Below, in pieces: positions 32,373 through 43,373 of a stretch of 64,000 nucleotides of DNA. A program made the position numbers and the translations under genes. Each line of letters starts with the position of its first letter. Positions within the stretch are counted from its first letter, which is position 1. The DNA is taken from the NCBI RefSeq assembly GCF_900143065.1, contig NZ_FRCX01000006.1, positions 310,001-374,000 of the forward strand. Reading direction: 5' to 3'. Below the pieces are notes generated by a model. The model did no database searches. It saw nothing but the letters and a program-made list of their open reading frames with translations, and had not been told where the DNA came from. The DNA comes from Duganella sacchari. GTDB taxonomy: Bacteria > Pseudomonadota > Gammaproteobacteria > Burkholderiales > Burkholderiaceae_D.

Positions 32373-34097
32373 TTAGTCGGCGCGGCGATACAGGCGGAAG
32401 CGTTCTTCGCGGTCGGCCGGGCGGCGTCCCTCCCACAGCAGCACCCACTGCTTGCCGCGGTGCTGCGCCTGGATCTCGCGGTCGTCGCGGACCTTGATGC
32501 TATCTTGCAACAGCAGCAGATCGCAGCGGCCACCTTCCACGCCCACGAACGGCAACTGGGCGTAATAGGCAAACGAGGCGCGCTGGGCCGGTCCCACATT
32601 CGATTCGATGCAACGGGCGTTGGCGGGCAGCTTGTCGGCGATCTGGCGCGCCACCGTGGCGTAGCTCTTGCTGTAGTTGACGTCCGGCAGGAACAGCGTC
32701 ATGAGCAAAATCCAGATCAGGATCAGGCCGCCCGACGACAGCACCACCGCGCGCCACAGCACGGAGGGGCGGCGCGACACGCGCCAATGCACCAGCACAA
32801 ACCAGCCGATGGTGGCGGCCAGCGCCACAAAGAAGGCGACCCAGCCCAGCTCCGGATGGAAGCCGGGCACCAGCTTGAGCGCATTCTTGGCGGCCTGGGC
32901 TGGCCAGCCGGTCAGCTTGGCAATCCAGAACACCCAGATCACGGCCGCGCACAGCGTCAGCGCCATCACCGAGAACCAGTCGATGAAGTTGATGGCGCCG
33001 CGCTTCATGGTCAGCAGGCCGAACGCGGCCATGACCGCGAGCGGCGGCAGCAGCACCAGCAGCTGGCCCTGTTCGGGCTGCGGGTTGAAGCAGGTCAGCA
33101 GCACGCCGGTCGCGACAAAGGCCAGCGGCACGACAATGTGCAGCACGCCGCGCTGGCGGCGCCAGGCCCATACGGCCCAGCCGGCAAACGGCCAGGCCGG
33201 CCAGAAGAACCAGACGCCGACGCGGAACAGGAATTTCAGCGACATCAGGCTCGGCCAGTCCAGCTGCAGCCAGTTCCAGCCCAGCCAGGCGTTGAGCGGT
33301 TGCTGGTGGTAGGGCGCCAGCACTTGCGCGGGAATCAGCCACAGCGCGGTGACGGCGCCGCCGACGGCAATCATGGCGCCCAGGTCACGTACGGCGCGGA
33401 TGGCCGGCTGGGCCAGGAAGCGCGTGCAGGCAAACAGGGCCAGCATCATGAACACCGGCGTGATCCAGCCGCGCGTCAGCGTCAGCAGGCCGATCGCCAG
33501 GCCGCTCAGCGCGGCATTGCGCAGCGACGGTTTTTCCACGTAGCGCACGGTGCGGTACAGCAGGAACGCGGTCATCGACACTTGCAGCGCTTCCGGCGTG
33601 GTCTCGTGGCTGTGCAGCAGCAGACCCAGGCAGCCGAGGTAGATCAGGACGGCGGCGTCGGCCAGCGTGCGGCCGAAGTCGTCCGGTTCAGGCTGGCCGC
33701 CAAAGGCCAGGCGCAGCGGCTGCGCATCCTGACGGCGCCCGAGGTGGAAGGTGGCGTACCACAGCGACAGCACGCCCAGCAGGAAGGCCGCCACGGTGCC
33801 GATGCGGGCCGCGTGCACATCGCCCAGCAGCCAGCCAAATAACTTGATGCCGGCCGCGCCCAGCCAGAACGCCAGCGGGCCTTCGTCCGGCCACGACAGG
33901 CCGGCGATATTCGGCCACAGCCAGTCCTGCCAGGTGCCATGCGCCATGGTCCACATGATGCCAAAGCTGGCTGCGTCATCGTTCTTCCACGGGTCGCGGC
34001 CGATCAGGCCAGGCAGGATGTACAGCAGGCCAAGGGCAAACAACGCCCAGCGCGGCAGTGCCAGGGTAGCGGCGGCGGGAAGACGGACTGGCTTCAT
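32373..34097 (-). CDS. ArnT/PMT-like membrane glycosyltransferase
   Basis: 574 residues with about 12 membrane helices. The N-terminal periplasmic loop has GRDPWKNDDAASFGIMWTMA and WPNIAGLSWPDEGPLAFWLG, the catalytic Asp/Glu pattern of GT-83/GT-39 enzymes that use polyprenyl-phosphate sugars. The C-terminal soluble part (about 470-574) has NARCIESNVGPAQRASFAYY. It could modify lipid A, a glycan or a protein; specificity cannot be read. A bidirectional terminator separates its upstream end from rpmE2. Confidence 0.8.
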   Translation of the reverse strand: MKPVRLPAAATLALPRWALFALGLLYILPGLIGRDPWKNDDAASFGIMWTMAHGTWQDWLWPNIAGLSWPDEGPLAFWLGAAGIKLFGWLLGDVHAARIGTVAAFLLGVLSLWYATFHLGRRQDAQPLRLAFGGQPEPDDFGRTLADAAVLIYLGCLGLLLHSHETTPEALQVSMTAFLLYRTVRYVEKPSLRNAALSGLAIGLLTLTRGWITPVFMMLALFACTRFLAQPAIRAVRDLGAMIAVGGAVTALWLIPAQVLAPYHQQPLNAWLGWNWLQLDWPSLMSLKFLFRVGVWFFWPAWPFAGWAVWAWRRQRGVLHIVVPLAFVATGVLLTCFNPQPEQGQLLVLLPPLAVMAAFGLLTMKRGAINFIDWFSVMALTLCAAVIWVFWIAKLTGWPAQAAKNALKLVPGFHPELGWVAFFVALAATIGWFVLVHWRVSRRPSVLWRAVVLSSGGLILIWILLMTLFLPDVNYSKSYATVARQIADKLPANARCIESNVGPAQRASFAYYAQLPFVGVEGGRCDLLLLQDSIKVRDDREIQAQHRGKQWVLLWEGRRPADREERFRLYRRAD

Positions 34098-34152
34098 CGA
34101 TCAGTGTGCTTTATGAGTAGAACCGGAGTATGAATCAAAACGGGCGAACAAA

Positions 34153-34182
34153 CAAAAAAAGCAGCCAGAGGCTGCTTTTTTT
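34153..34182. terminator. Bidirectional factor-independent terminator
   Basis: A-run, AGCAGCC, three-base loop AGA, GGCTGCT, T-run. It terminates rpmE2 on the minus strand and stands upstream of the glycosyltransferase gene. Confidence 0.85.
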
Positions 34183-34198
34183 ATCGAAGCGGCTGAAA

Positions 34199-34468
34199 TT
34201 AGCCTGCAGCGACGGCGGTTTTCGAACCGACGGTACCGAACTTCTGGCGGAATTTCTCAACGCGGCCAGCGGTGTCGACGATTTTGTGTTTGCCGGTGTA
34301 GAACGGGTGCGACTCAGCCGAAACCTCGATCTTGATCAGTGGGTAGTCTTTACCTTCGTGATTGATGGTTTCGCGGGTCTGGATGGTCGAACGGGTGATG
34401 AATTTGAAATCGCACGACAGATCGTGGAAAACAACTTCGCGGTATTCTGGGTGACCTTCTGCTTTCAT
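34199..34468 (-). CDS. rpmE2: 50S ribosomal protein L31 type B
   Basis: 89 residues: [55 protein letters not shown] and RFGTV-like RQKFGTVG. It lacks the CxxC pairs that bind zinc in L31 type A, so it is the zinc-independent (C-minus) form that replaces type A under zinc limitation. In many betaproteobacteria it is the only L31. Start chosen at the family N-terminus with GAGG upstream. Downstream of rho on the same strand, separated by a hairpin. Confidence 0.95.
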   Translation of the reverse strand: MKAEGHPEYREVVFHDLSCDFKFITRSTIQTRETINHEGKDYPLIKIEVSAESHPFYTGKHKIVDTAGRVEKFRQKFGTVGSKTAVAAG

Positions 34469-34595
34469 TTGTAGCCTCGGTATAGGTTGGTAGCCAAACA
34501 GCACTTCGGCGGTCTGTTCTGCTTCTTGACCCGATTGCCGCTCACTTGCCAGAGTTAAAAAATAATGCGATCGGCGATTATACGCCCGGAAACGC

Positions 34596-34621
34596 AAACA
34601 GGCAACCGAGGTTGCCTGTTT
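34596..34621 (-). terminator. Hairpin after rho, probable terminator
   Basis: AAACAGGCAACC, two-base loop, GGTTGCCTGTTT: a perfect 12-bp stem 18 bp downstream of the rho stop. The T-run is short (TTTGCGTTT), so efficiency is uncertain. Confidence 0.7.
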
Positions 34622-34639
34622 GTTAAGGCTGACTAGTGG

Positions 34640-35902
34640 TTAGCCGCCCCTGCGCATCATGTCGAAGAACTCGGTGTTGTTCTTCGTGGCGCGCATCTTG
34701 TCGAGGATGAACTCCATCGCCTCGATCTCGTCCATCGAGTACAGCAGCTTGCGCAGGATCCAGATCTTCTGCAGCTGGTCCGGCTTGATCAGCAGTTCTT
34801 CGCGGCGCGTGCCCGATTTGTTCAGGTTGATGGCCGGGTAGACGCGTTTTTCGGCCAGGCGGCGCTCCAGGTGCACCTCCATATTGCCGGTACCCTTGAA
34901 TTCTTCGTAGATCACGTCGTCCATGCGCGAACCGGTTTCAATCAGCGCGGTAGCGACGATGGTCAGCGAGCCGCCTTCTTCGACGTTACGTGCGGCGCCA
35001 AAGAAGCGCTTCGGACGTTGCAGCGCGTTGGCGTCCACACCACCGGTCAGCACCTTGCCCGAGGCCGGGATCACGGTGTTGTAGGCGCGCGCCAGGCGGG
35101 TGATCGAGTCCAGCAGGATGACCACGTCTTTTTTCATTTCGACCAGGCGCTTGGCTTTTTCCAGCACCATCTCGGCCACCTGCACGTGGCGGGTGGCGGG
35201 TTCGTCGAAGGTCGAGGCCACGACTTCGCCGCGCACCGAGCGTTGCATCTCGGTGACCTCTTCCGGACGTTCGTCGATCAGCAGCACGATCAGCGTGACG
35301 TCAGGGTGATTGGAGGTGATCGCGTGGGCGATGTGCTGCAGCATGACCGATTTACCGGACTTCGGCGACGCCACCAGCAGGCCGCGCTGGCCTTTGCCGA
35401 TCGGCGAGATCAGGTCGATGATACGGCCGGTGATGTTCTCGGTACCGTTGATGTCACGTTCCAGGCGCAGCGGCTCGTTCGGGTGCAGCGGCGTCAGATT
35501 CTCAAACAGGATGCGGTGTTTCGAGGCTTCCGGCGACTCGCCGTTGACCTTGTCGACCTTGACCAGCGCGAAATAGCGCTCGCCATCTTTCGGGGTACGC
35601 ACTTCGCCTTCGATCGAGTCGCCGGTGTGCAGATTGAAGCGGCGGATCTGCGAAGGGGAAATGTAGATATCGTCGGTGGAGGCCATGTAGCTGGCGTCCG
35701 GCGAACGCAGGAAGCCGAAACCGTCCGGCAGCACTTCCAGGGCGCCATCGCCGAAGATCTGCTCGCCCGATTTGGCGCGTTTTTTCAGGATCGCGAACAT
35801 CAGTTCCTGCTTGCGCAGGCGTGCCGCATTGTCGATATCCAGCCCGATCGCCATCTCCAGCAATGCCGAGACGTGTAAGGCCTTTAGTTCAGATAGATGC
35901 AT
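34640..35902 (-). CDS. rho: Transcription termination factor Rho
   Basis: 420 residues. The N-terminal helical domain [18 protein letters not shown] leads to the RNA-binding cold-shock-like domain (about 50-120, [20 protein letters not shown]). The ATPase core has P-loop [12 protein letters not shown], Walker [20 protein letters not shown]-loop [15 protein letters not shown] and arginine finger [20 protein letters not shown] (given in segments). Hexameric RNA helicase that ends untranslated transcripts. Normal length. Next to trxA, an arrangement conserved in proteobacteria. Confidence 0.98.
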   Translation of the reverse strand: MHLSELKALHVSALLEMAIGLDIDNAARLRKQELMFAILKKRAKSGEQIFGDGALEVLPDGFGFLRSPDASYMASTDDIYISPSQIRRFNLHTGDSIEGEVRTPKDGERYFALVKVDKVNGESPEASKHRILFENLTPLHPNEPLRLERDINGTENITGRIIDLISPIGKGQRGLLVASPKSGKSVMLQHIAHAITSNHPDVTLIVLLIDERPEEVTEMQRSVRGEVVASTFDEPATRHVQVAEMVLEKAKRLVEMKKDVVILLDSITRLARAYNTVIPASGKVLTGGVDANALQRPKRFFGAARNVEEGGSLTIVATALIETGSRMDDVIYEEFKGTGNMEVHLERRLAEKRVYPAINLNKSGTRREELLIKPDQLQKIWILRKLLYSMDEIEAMEFILDKMRATKNNTEFFDMMRRGG

Positions 35903-36034
35903 ATTGTTTGAGTGTCCCGTGACGGGAAAGTAAAGGTGGGGGAGGACCTACGTGGGTTGTCTCATTTTATTCAGCGGCGCCGCGGGCGCGGCGTCGCTGG
36001 CACAACGTAGCGATAGTAGCCTAAATTCGCTCAG

Positions 36035-36361
36035 TTAGATATTGCTGTCGATGAAAGAGGTCAGCTGGCCTTTTGCCATGGCGCCAACTTTCTGCGCGGC
36101 CGCAACGCCGTTCTTGAACAGGATCAGGGTCGGGATGCCGCGGATGCCGAACTTGGCAGGTACTGCCTGGTTCGAATCGACGTCCATCTTGGCGATCTGG
36201 ATCTTGCCTTCGTATTCCTTGGCGACTTCTTCGAGGATCGGGGCGATGCTCTTGCATGGACCGCACCATTCAGCCCAGAAATCGACCAGTACTGGACGGT
36301 CCGATTTCAGCACGTCGGTGTCAAAAGATGCATCGGTAATGTGTTTGATATTTTCGCTCAT
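36035..36361 (-). CDS. trxA: Thioredoxin 1
   Basis: 108 residues, cytoplasmic. Active site [14 protein letters not shown] with Cys33 and Cys36; cis-Pro loop [13 protein letters not shown]. It starts at [10 protein letters not shown] with GAGGAAA just upstream; an in-frame ATG 21 codons earlier lacks a ribosome site. It donates electrons to reductases and to DsbD. Located 132 bp upstream of rho, as in E. coli and relatives. Confidence 0.97.
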   Translation of the reverse strand: MSENIKHITDASFDTDVLKSDRPVLVDFWAEWCGPCKSIAPILEEVAKEYEGKIQIAKMDVDSNQAVPAKFGIRGIPTLILFKNGVAAAQKVGAMAKGQLTSFIDSNI

Positions 36362-36557
36362 AGTTTCCTCAATCGAGGTCAGTGAAAGTAATAACGCCTG
36401 GGGACGGGCCTCAAACGCTGCCATGGGCAGCAGTTGGGTGCCATTTGCACGATTTCAATGTCTCGGAGGGGATGGCAACAAGGTCGGCAGGCGAGGGATG
36501 GCGTAAATAATAACCCATTTTTTAAAAATGTGCGGTTGTTTGTGGCAACCCTCTAAA

Positions 36558-36974
36558 CTATTTACCAAGATTGCCAGGAAGGACAGCTGCTGGCGCCGCG
36601 CAACGTGCGGCGGCGCGCGCCAGCAGCACGGCCAGCGCCTCGGTGCTGAGCGGCTTGGGACAGGCGTCGAGGATGGTCAGCCCCTGGGCTTCGGCCAGCC
36701 GCGCGGCGGTCTTGAGCACGGCGCCATCGACGCCGGACAGCAGCACCACGCAGCCCTGATATTGCTGCGCCGCCGCCAGGCGCAGGAAATCGATGCCGTC
36801 CATGACCGGCATCGACAGGTCGCACACCACCAGGTCCGGCGGGCGCAGGCGCAGCTCGATCAGCGCGCGGCGGCCATCGGTTTCGCGTAGCACCGTATGG
36901 TCGCCCAGTTCGGCGATCATGTCGGCCAGTAGTTCCAGCATGAAGGCATCGTCATCCAGCAGCAGTATCCGCAT
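36558..36974 (-). CDS. Response regulator, receiver domain with short tail
   Basis: 138 residues. Acidic pocket LLLDDDAFM, acceptor Asp52 (VVCDLSMPVMDGIDF), switch region VVLLSGVDG and ACPKPLS. The tail (about 120-138) is low in structure. It follows the giant kinase gene by one base on the same strand, so it is probably the last relay of that phosphorelay through the kinase's HPt domain. Confidence 0.88.
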   Translation of the reverse strand: MRILLLDDDAFMLELLADMIAELGDHTVLRETDGRRALIELRLRPPDLVVCDLSMPVMDGIDFLRLAAAQQYQGCVVLLSGVDGAVLKTAARLAEAQGLTILDACPKPLSTEALAVLLARAAARCAAPAAVLPGNLGK

Positions 36975-36975
36975 C

Positions 36976-39900
36976 TCAGTTATCGTCGGCGAAGGTGGTA
37001 TTGGTCATGATTTGTTCGGTGATCTGCTCCAGCAGCGGCCAGAGTTTTTGCAGCAGGGCCTTGGCGCGCGCGGCATTGGCGGCATCGCTGTCGTCGGCCG
37101 GCAGCTGTTCCAGTGCCAGCATCAGTTCGCCCATGCCCAGCGCACCGACGGTGCGGGCCGGCGACTTGAGGCGGTGCCCCAGCTCGCGCAGCGTGCCCAC
37201 ATCGCCGCGGCCTAGCGCTGCTTCCATCTGGGTCAGGCCATCCTGCGTATTTTGCAGGAATTTGAAGGCGAACTTGCGCACCTTATGCGGATGGTAGCCC
37301 AGCAGCTTGGCCAGGATGGACAAATCAATCACGGCCGGGTCGCCGCCCAGCGTGGTCTTGAAGGCGGGCCGCGCGGGGCGCGCCGGCGGCGTATCGCCCT
37401 GCGCCGTGGCGTCGCGCTCGGGCAGCCAATTGGCGATGGTCTGGTACATCAGCGCCGGCTGGATCGGCTTGGAGATGAAATCGTCCATGCCCGCCTCGAT
37501 GCAGCGCACCCGGTCTTCGCTGGTGGCGGTGGCGGTCATGGCCAGCACGCGCATGTCGGCCAGGCGCGGATCGGCGCGGATGCGGCGCGTGGCTTCCAGG
37601 CCATCCATGAGCGGCATCTGCACGTCCATGAGCACGCAGTCGAACGCGGTCTGGCGCAGCAGCTCCAGCGCTTCCATGCCGTTGGCGGCCAGGCATACCG
37701 AGGAGCCGACTTCTTCCAGCATCTCCAGCGCGATCTGCTGGTTGAAGGTGTTGTCCTCGACCAGCAGGATGCGGGCGTTCTTGAGCGCCGACATCACGGC
37801 CGCGCTGCGCGAGGAGGCCAGCAGCTCGGCGGCGGCGTCCTTGACGCGGTCGATCAGGTCCGGCACGCTGGCGTTGCTGATGCCTAGGCGCGCAGTGAAC
37901 CAGAACGTGCTGCCTTGCCCGGGACGGCTATGCACACCCACATCGCCGCCCATGAGCTGCGCCAGCTGCTTGCAGATCGACAGACCCAGGCCGGTGCCGC
38001 CGTATTCGCGCGTGGTCGAAGTGTCGGCCTGCTGGAAGGACTGGAACAGCTTGTCGATTTCCACTTCCGACAGGCCGATGCCGCAGTCGCTGACTTCAAA
38101 GCGCAGCAGGCAGCCGTAGGCGTCGCCGACTACCTGGCGCACCCGCACTTCGATGCGGCCCTTTTCGCTGAACTTGATGGCGTTGTTGGCGTAATTGATC
38201 AGCACCTGGCCTAGCCGCAGCGGATCGCCGCGCAGCACCCGGGGCAGCGTCGGGTCGAGATCGTAGACCAGCTCCAGTTCGCGGCTGGCGGCCTTGGGCG
38301 CCACCACCGTGTTGAGCGTCTGGATCACATGGTCGAGCGCAAAATCGACCTGCTCGATTTCCAGCTTGCCCGCCTCGATCTTGGAGATGTCGAGGATGTC
38401 GTCAATGATGCCCAGCAGGTGCTCGCCGGCGAAGCGTATCTTTTCCAGGTAGTCGCGCTGGCGCGGATCGAGTTCGGTCTTCAGCGCCAGATAGGCCATG
38501 CCGATCACGCCATTCATCGGCGTGCGGATTTCGTGGCTCATGTTGGCGAGGAACTGGCCTTTGGTCTGGCTGGCTTCCTCGGCCACGCGGCGCGCGTGAT
38601 CCAGCTCGCTGGTGCGGGTCGCCACGCGTTCTTCCAGATGTTCATTGAGTTCGCGCAGCGCGTCCTGGCTGTTCTTGCGTTCGGTGATGTCGGTCAGGCT
38701 GGCCACCACCAGGTGCACGGCGCCGCCGTCGTCGGGGATGGGCTCCACATTGACGGACAGCCAGCGGCGGCTGCCGTCCGGATGCGTCAGGCCCATCACC
38801 ACGTCGCGCACCGGCATGCCGGTGACCAGCGCCAGTTGCACCGGGTGGCTGGCCGCATCGTAAGGCGTGCCGTCTTCGCGCACGCCAGCCCACAGGCCAT
38901 CGCGGCTCAGTTGCTCGGTGTGCGCCAGCATGCGCGCGGCGGCGACATTGCGTTCGATGATGAGGCCTTGGGCATCGACCATCACCAGGCCGTTGGTGAC
39001 GGCGTTGAAGATGGAGGCCAGGCGCTGGCTGGACTCGTGCAGCGCGCCTTCCGCCTGGCGGCGCGCGGTGATGTCGGTCAGCATCGCCAGCGTACCGGCG
39101 TAGTGGCCGGAATCGGCGTTCATCACGGTGGTCGACAGCAGGCACCACACGGTGCTGCCATCGCTGCGCAGGAAGCAGACGTCGCCCTGGCTGGCCTGGC
39201 CGGACAGGCGCCGCTGCAGGTGCTGCTTGAGCAGCGCGCGGCCGGTGTCGTCCATGAAGTCGGTCATGGCGCGGCCCATGATCTGTTCGATGTCGTAATT
39301 GAGCATGCGCGCCAGCGTCGGGTTGACGAAGGTGGTGCGGTCGTCGGCATTGGTCATCCAGATGCCTTCTGCGGCCGTCTGCACGATCTGGCGATAGCGT
39401 TCCGAACTTGCGTGCAGCGCTTCCTCGGCGCGCTGGCGCTGCGTCATGTCACGCAGCGCGACGATCACCAGCTCCTGCCCGGCCAGCTCCACCGGCGACA
39501 TATGCACCATGGCCGGGAAGCTGCTGCCGTCGGCGCGGATCGCACACAGCACGCGGCCCGGCAGGTTGGGGCGCGAGAACAGTTCGCGCACGCGGCCGTT
39601 GTTGCGCATGGCCTCCGGCGCCAGCTGCTCGATCGAGCGGCCGGTCATATTGCCGTCGTAGCCAAAGCTGTGGGCGCAGGAGGGATTGGCGTGGCGCACG
39701 CGGCCATTTTTCTCGGCGATCAGCACCGCGCCCGGCGTCGCATCGACCACGGCCCACATGCGGGCTTCCTCGGCGACGGCGCGTTCGCCGATATCGGCCA
39801 GCGTGCCGGCCGCGCGCACCGGCAGGCCGGCCGCATCGCGCTCCAGTATCATGCCGCGCGCCAGCACCCATTTCCAGCTGCCGTCGCTGGCGCGCAGCCG

Positions 39901-41259
39901 GTGTTCGCTGCGGATCTGGCCCGTGGCGTCGCTGGTGCTGGTCAGGTAGTCCTGGATGCCGCGCTCGACGCGCTGGCGGTCTTCCGGATGCACATACTCG
40001 AGCCACTCGGTCAGCGTCGGATGGAATTCGTCGGGGCTGTAGCCGAGCAGCGCGCAGTAGCGCGGCGACAGCGTCAGCATGCCGGTATCGAGCCGCCACT
40101 CCCAGCTGCCCTGGCCCGATCCTTCAAGCGCAAAGCTGGCCATGCGTTCAGCGCTGCCCAGGTCCGCCTGCACGCTGCGCAGCGCGCGGCCCTGCACGCG
40201 CAGCCGCCACGCAGCCGCCAGCGACATCGCCAGCAGCAGCGCCGCGATCATCAGGCCGCCGTAGCGCAGCAGGGGCAGGCCTTCCGGCGGCTGGTACAGA
40301 AAGCCGTCCAGACTGAAGTTCGACGGCAGCATGCCCTGTTCGCTGTAGGCGCGGGCGATGGCGCGCCAGCGTTCCGGATTGCTGTAGCCCAGTTCGATGA
40401 GCGGCTGCTCCAGCAGCGGCGCCGTATGCTGGGCTTCAAACATCAGGTGTTCGCGGCTGTGGCGGTCCGGGTAGCGGGCGCGTATCAGATCGGCGATTTC
40501 GCCCGGATGCTGCATGGCATAGACCCAGCCGCGCAGCGTGGCTTCGCGCAGCGCCTGCGCGCGCGCCGGATGTTCACGCAGCTCGCTTTCGGTGGTGTAT
40601 AGCACGTCGCCGTAAAAATCCAGGCCATGGGCGCGCGGCGAGATCATCTCGTAGCGCAGGTTCAGGCGTTCCAGCACATACGGCGCTTCGGTCTGATAGA
40701 CCGACATGGCATCGACGCGGCCTTCGGCCAGGTCGTCAAAATTCTGGCTGTGCGGGACCTGGTACACGGTCTCCATGCGCACGCCCTGTTTTTTCAGGAA
40801 GACGGTCAGCTCTTCGTTGTTGGGCGCGATCATCAGGCGGCTGCCGGACCATGGCCGCGGCTTGCCATCGGCCTCGATGCGGCGCAGCAGGCTGGCGGCG
40901 GAATGCTGGAAGACCGAGGCCACCACCACCACCGGCTGCCCCATGCCGCGCGCCAGCAGCAGCGTGGTGTTGCCGACGCCGTACTGGGCCTGGCCCTGCG
41001 TCACGCTTTGCAGGGGATCGGCGCCGGGGCGCGCTTCCAGCAGCGTGACATCCAGGCCGGCGTCGCGGTAATAGCCCTGGTCCTGCGCGGCGTAGTAGCC
41101 GGCAAACTGGAACTGATGCTGCCATTTGAGCTGGATCGAGACCTTCTCCGCAGGGCTGGCCGGCGTCAGCATGAGCGCGAGCGCGCACGCTGCCAGCGGA
41201 TGCGACAGACGTGGCCAGAGAAGCTGGCGCAAGCGCGAACGGCGGTGAAACAAGAGCAT
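36976..41259 (-). CDS. Giant hybrid sensor kinase: periplasmic NMT1-like domain, four PAS, HisKA, HATPase, REC, HPt
   Basis: 1427 residues. Signal/anchor helix (about 8-32), then a periplasmic solute-binding domain of the NMT1/THI5 type (about 36-290: [38 protein letters not shown]). A second helix (about 335-355) follows. Four PAS domains start near residues 375, 505, 635 and 755. The His box is [20 protein letters not shown] (about 920) and the ATPase G-box is [19 protein letters not shown] receiver domain has [14 protein letters not shown], and the C-terminal HPt domain has [16 protein letters not shown]. The kinase probably binds a thiamine-precursor- or nitrate-like ligand outside the cell. 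The ATG at 41259 is chosen over one 35 codons upstream because AAAGGG precedes it. Confidence 0.9.
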   Translation of the reverse strand: MLLFHRRSRLRQLLWPRLSHPLAACALALMLTPASPAEKVSIQLKWQHQFQFAGYYAAQDQGYYRDAGLDVTLLEARPGADPLQSVTQGQAQYGVGNTTLLLARGMGQPVVVVASVFQHSAASLLRRIEADGKPRPWSGSRLMIAPNNEELTVFLKKQGVRMETVYQVPHSQNFDDLAEGRVDAMSVYQTEAPYVLERLNLRYEMISPRAHGLDFYGDVLYTTESELREHPARAQALREATLRGWVYAMQHPGEIADLIRARYPDRHSREHLMFEAQHTAPLLEQPLIELGYSNPERWRAIARAYSEQGMLPSNFSLDGFLYQPPEGLPLLRYGGLMIAALLLAMSLAAAWRLRVQGRALRSVQADLGSAERMASFALEGSGQGSWEWRLDTGMLTLSPRYCALLGYSPDEFHPTLTEWLEYVHPEDRQRVERGIQDYLTSTSDATGQIRSEHRLRASDGSWKWVLARGMILERDAAGLPVRAAGTLADIGERAVAEEARMWAVVDATPGAVLIAEKNGRVRHANPSCAHSFGYDGNMTGRSIEQLAPEAMRNNGRVRELFSRPNLPGRVLCAIRADGSSFPAMVHMSPVELAGQELVIVALRDMTQRQRAEEALHASSERYRQIVQTAAEGIWMTNADDRTTFVNPTLARMLNYDIEQIMGRAMTDFMDDTGRALLKQHLQRRLSGQASQGDVCFLRSDGSTVWCLLSTTVMNADSGHYAGTLAMLTDITARRQAEGALHESSQRLASIFNAVTNGLVMVDAQGLIIERNVAAARMLAHTEQLSRDGLWAGVREDGTPYDAASHPVQLALVTGMPVRDVVMGLTHPDGSRRWLSVNVEPIPDDGGAVHLVVASLTDITERKNSQDALRELNEHLEERVATRTSELDHARRVAEEASQTKGQFLANMSHEIRTPMNGVIGMAYLALKTELDPRQRDYLEKIRFAGEHLLGIIDDILDISKIEAGKLEIEQVDFALDHVIQTLNTVVAPKAASRELELVYDLDPTLPRVLRGDPLRLGQVLINYANNAIKFSEKGRIEVRVRQVVGDAYGCLLRFEVSDCGIGLSEVEIDKLFQSFQQADTSTTREYGGTGLGLSICKQLAQLMGGDVGVHSRPGQGSTFWFTARLGISNASVPDLIDRVKDAAAELLASSRSAAVMSALKNARILLVEDNTFNQQIALEMLEEVGSSVCLAANGMEALELLRQTAFDCVLMDVQMPLMDGLEATRRIRADPRLADMRVLAMTATATSEDRVRCIEAGMDDFISKPIQPALMYQTIANWLPERDATAQGDTPPARPARPAFKTTLGGDPAVIDLSILAKLLGYHPHKVRKFAFKFLQNTQDGLTQMEAALGRGDVGTLRELGHRLKSPARTVGALGMGELMLALEQLPADDSDAANAARAKALLQKLWPLLEQITEQIMTNTTFADDN

Positions 41260-41437
41260 CCCTTTCGGTGGACTTTGCCTGGAAACTATAGCATCGATGC
41301 CGGTGTCGTAGACAGGAATACGATTGCATCTTGCGCGCCTAAAAAACATCCCCAAATTTAACATTTGATGGCTGTTTTCGTGACAATTTGTGAGAAAGTC
41401 CGGCGGCTTGTGGCTAGCGCACTGCTAGCCACGGCTT

Positions 41438-42172
41438 CTACTGGTTGAAGCTGCCCGCGAACTGGTAGCGGTGTCCTGGGTGCCACATGGTTGCCAACGA
41501 GGCAATCATGCCGCCCGAGTGGGTCTGGCGCCTGAGCACCAGGCAGGCCTGCCGGGTGTCGATGGCCAGCATGTCGGCGATGTCGCGCGGCGCCGCCAGC
41601 GCTTCGATGCTGTAGGTGGCGCCTTGCAGCGGCGCGGCACGCATCAGGTATTCATTGGGCGTGAGGTGGGCGAAGTCCTGTTCCATGTAGTCCGGCGCGC
41701 AGACCGGATTGACCCAGCGGTCCTCGACCTGGATCGGCACGCCGTTCTCAAAGTGGACGATCACGGAATGGAACAGCGCATGGCCGGGCGGCAGGTCGAA
41801 CTGCTTGGCCATCAACTCGCTGGCCTTGACCCGTTCCAGCTGCTGCAGGCTGCTGCGGTGGGCGTGGCCACGGGCGCGCACTTCGTCGGCGATGGATTTG
41901 ATTTCCAGCAGCGTGGCCTGATACTTCTGCTGGGCGACGTAGGTGCCGGAGCCCTGGCGGCGCGTGAGTATTTGTTCAGCGGTCAGTTCGCGCACGGCGC
42001 GGTTGACCGTCATGCGGGAGACGCCGAACTGTTTGACCAGCGCCTGCTCCGATGGAATCACATCGCCTTCCTTCCAGGTGCCGGCGGCGATTTCGGCCAG
42101 CAGATAGTCTTTGATGCGCTGGAATATGGGGGTGCTGTCGTGCGCGTTGTCGTGCATCAGTTGGTCGTCCAA
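41438..42172 (-). CDS. hutC: HutC, histidine utilisation repressor (GntR/UTRA)
   Basis: 244 residues. Winged helix with TPIFQRIKDYLLAEIAAGTW, EGDVIPSEQALVKQFGVSRM and TVNRAVRELTAEQIL (about 10-75). The UTRA ligand domain has VHFENGVPIQVEDRWVNP and FAHLTPNEYLMRAAPLQGA, typical of HutC, whose inducer is urocanate. The TTG at 42172 is proposed as start because AGGAGA lies 7 bp upstream; the next ATG is five codons later. The gene is 6.6 kb from hutUHGFDI, separated by repair, lipid and amidohydrolase genes, which is unusual. Confidence 0.9.
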   Translation of the reverse strand: MDDQLMHDNAHDSTPIFQRIKDYLLAEIAAGTWKEGDVIPSEQALVKQFGVSRMTVNRAVRELTAEQILTRRQGSGTYVAQQKYQATLLEIKSIADEVRARGHAHRSSLQQLERVKASELMAKQFDLPPGHALFHSVIVHFENGVPIQVEDRWVNPVCAPDYMEQDFAHLTPNEYLMRAAPLQGATYSIEALAAPRDIADMLAIDTRQACLVLRRQTHSGGMIASLATMWHPGHRYQFAGSFNQ

Positions 42173-42195
42173 ACGGCTTCTCCTGGAAAGAGGAC

Positions 42196-42225
42196 ATTCT
42201 AGCATCGCATGCTTGTACAATTCAA
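42196..42225 (-). promoter_or_regulatory. hutC promoter with TTGTACAA box
   Basis: On the minus strand TTGAAT (42225-42220), an 18-bp spacer, TAGAAT (42201-42196). TTGTACAA, a perfect 8-bp palindrome at 42213-42220, overlaps the -35 edge. It may be a short HutC site for autoregulation. Confidence 0.45.
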
Positions 42226-42299
42226 AAGCAAGAGGCGGAGTGCGACGGATTGATGCGCTGGCTAAGATGGCTGCATTCCACCACATCACGGAGTCTGAA

Positions 42300-43373
42300 A
42301 TGGGCAAGAGTGAAAACCAACTGGCGTACAGCAGCGACGAAGCGCGCTGGCGCGCCGTGCAGCAGCGTGACGGCGGCGCCGACGGCGTGTTCTGGTATTC
42401 GGTGCGCAGCACGGGCGTGTATTGCCGTCCATCGTGCGCGGCGCGGCCGGCGCTGCGCAAGAACGTCGCTTTCCACGACAGCCGCGCGCAGGCCGAGGCG
42501 GCCGGCTTTCGTCCCTGCCTGCGCTGCAAGCCGGACCAGCCGCCGCTGGCCGAACGCCAGGCCGCCATCGTGGCGCAGGCCTGCCATCTGATCGATGCTT
42601 CCGAAGAGGCGCTGGATCTCGACAGCCTGGCGAGTGCGGTTGGCGTCAGCCGCTTCCACTTCCACCGCATGTTCAAGACGGTGACGGGAATTACGCCCAA
42701 AGCCTATGTCAATGCAGCGCGGGCGCGGCGGGTGCAGGCCGGGCTGGCGCAGGAGGCCACGGTGACGGATGCGATGTATGCGGCGGGTTTCAATTCGAGT
42801 GGCCGCTTCTATGCGCAATCGCCAGCGGTGCTGGGCATGACGCCATCGGCGTTCCGCAGCGGCGGCGCCGGTGAGCAGATCAGGTTTGCGATTGCCGAGT
42901 GTTCGCTGGGGCCGATTCTGGTGGCCAGCACGGTGCAAGGCATCTGCGCCATCCTGATCGACGATGATCCCGACTTCCTGGTCAAGGATTTGCAGGACCG
43001 CTTCCCCAAGGCGGAATTGATCGGCGCCGAGCCGGAATACGAGCAGGTGGTGTCGCGCGTGGTCGGCATGGTCGAGCATCCCGAGATTGGCCTCGACCTG
43101 CCGCTCGATGTGCGCGGCACCGCCTTCCAGCAGCGCGTGTGGCAGGTGCTGCGTGCGATTCCTGCCGGGCGGCGCGTGACCTATGCCGAACTGGCCGAAC
43201 TCGCCGGCGTGCCGCGCGGTGCGCGCGCCGTGGCCAGCGCCTGCGCGGCGAATGCGATTGCGGTGGCGATACCGTGCCATCGTGTGGTGCGCAACGACGG
43301 TTCGATCTCCGGCTACCGCTGGGGCGTGGACCGCAAGGCGCAGCTGCTCAACCGCGAGGCGGGTAATGAGTAA
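42300..43373 (+). CDS. ada: Ada, bifunctional methyl-DNA repair protein and regulator
   Basis: 357 residues. The N-terminal Ada zinc domain has STGVYCRPSCAARPALRKNV (methylphosphotriester acceptor Cys) and FRPCLRCKPD. An AraC-type HTH follows (LASAVGVSRFHFHRMFKTVT). The C-terminal O6-alkylguanine transferase has the active-site PCHR motif (AVAIPCHRVVRNDGSISGYR). It repairs alkylated DNA and, when methylated, activates the adaptive response. ATG at 42300 has GGAG 8 bp upstream. It overlaps the following oxygenase gene by 8 bp, so the two are co-expressed. Confidence 0.95.
   Translation: MGKSENQLAYSSDEARWRAVQQRDGGADGVFWYSVRSTGVYCRPSCAARPALRKNVAFHDSRAQAEAAGFRPCLRCKPDQPPLAERQAAIVAQACHLIDASEEALDLDSLASAVGVSRFHFHRMFKTVTGITPKAYVNAARARRVQAGLAQEATVTDAMYAAGFNSSGRFYAQSPAVLGMTPSAFRSGGAGEQIRFAIAECSLGPILVASTVQGICAILIDDDPDFLVKDLQDRFPKAELIGAEPEYEQVVSRVVGMVEHPEIGLDLPLDVRGTAFQQRVWQVLRAIPAGRRVTYAELAELAGVPRGARAVASACAANAIAVAIPCHRVVRNDGSISGYRWGVDRKAQLLNREAGNE

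Noticed and set aside
38329-40602. Long open frame on the plus strand (757 codons) opposite the giant kinase
   Set aside because: Antisense shadow of a high-GC gene: Arg/Ala/His-rich, no domain, and the minus-strand frame has clear kinase motifs.
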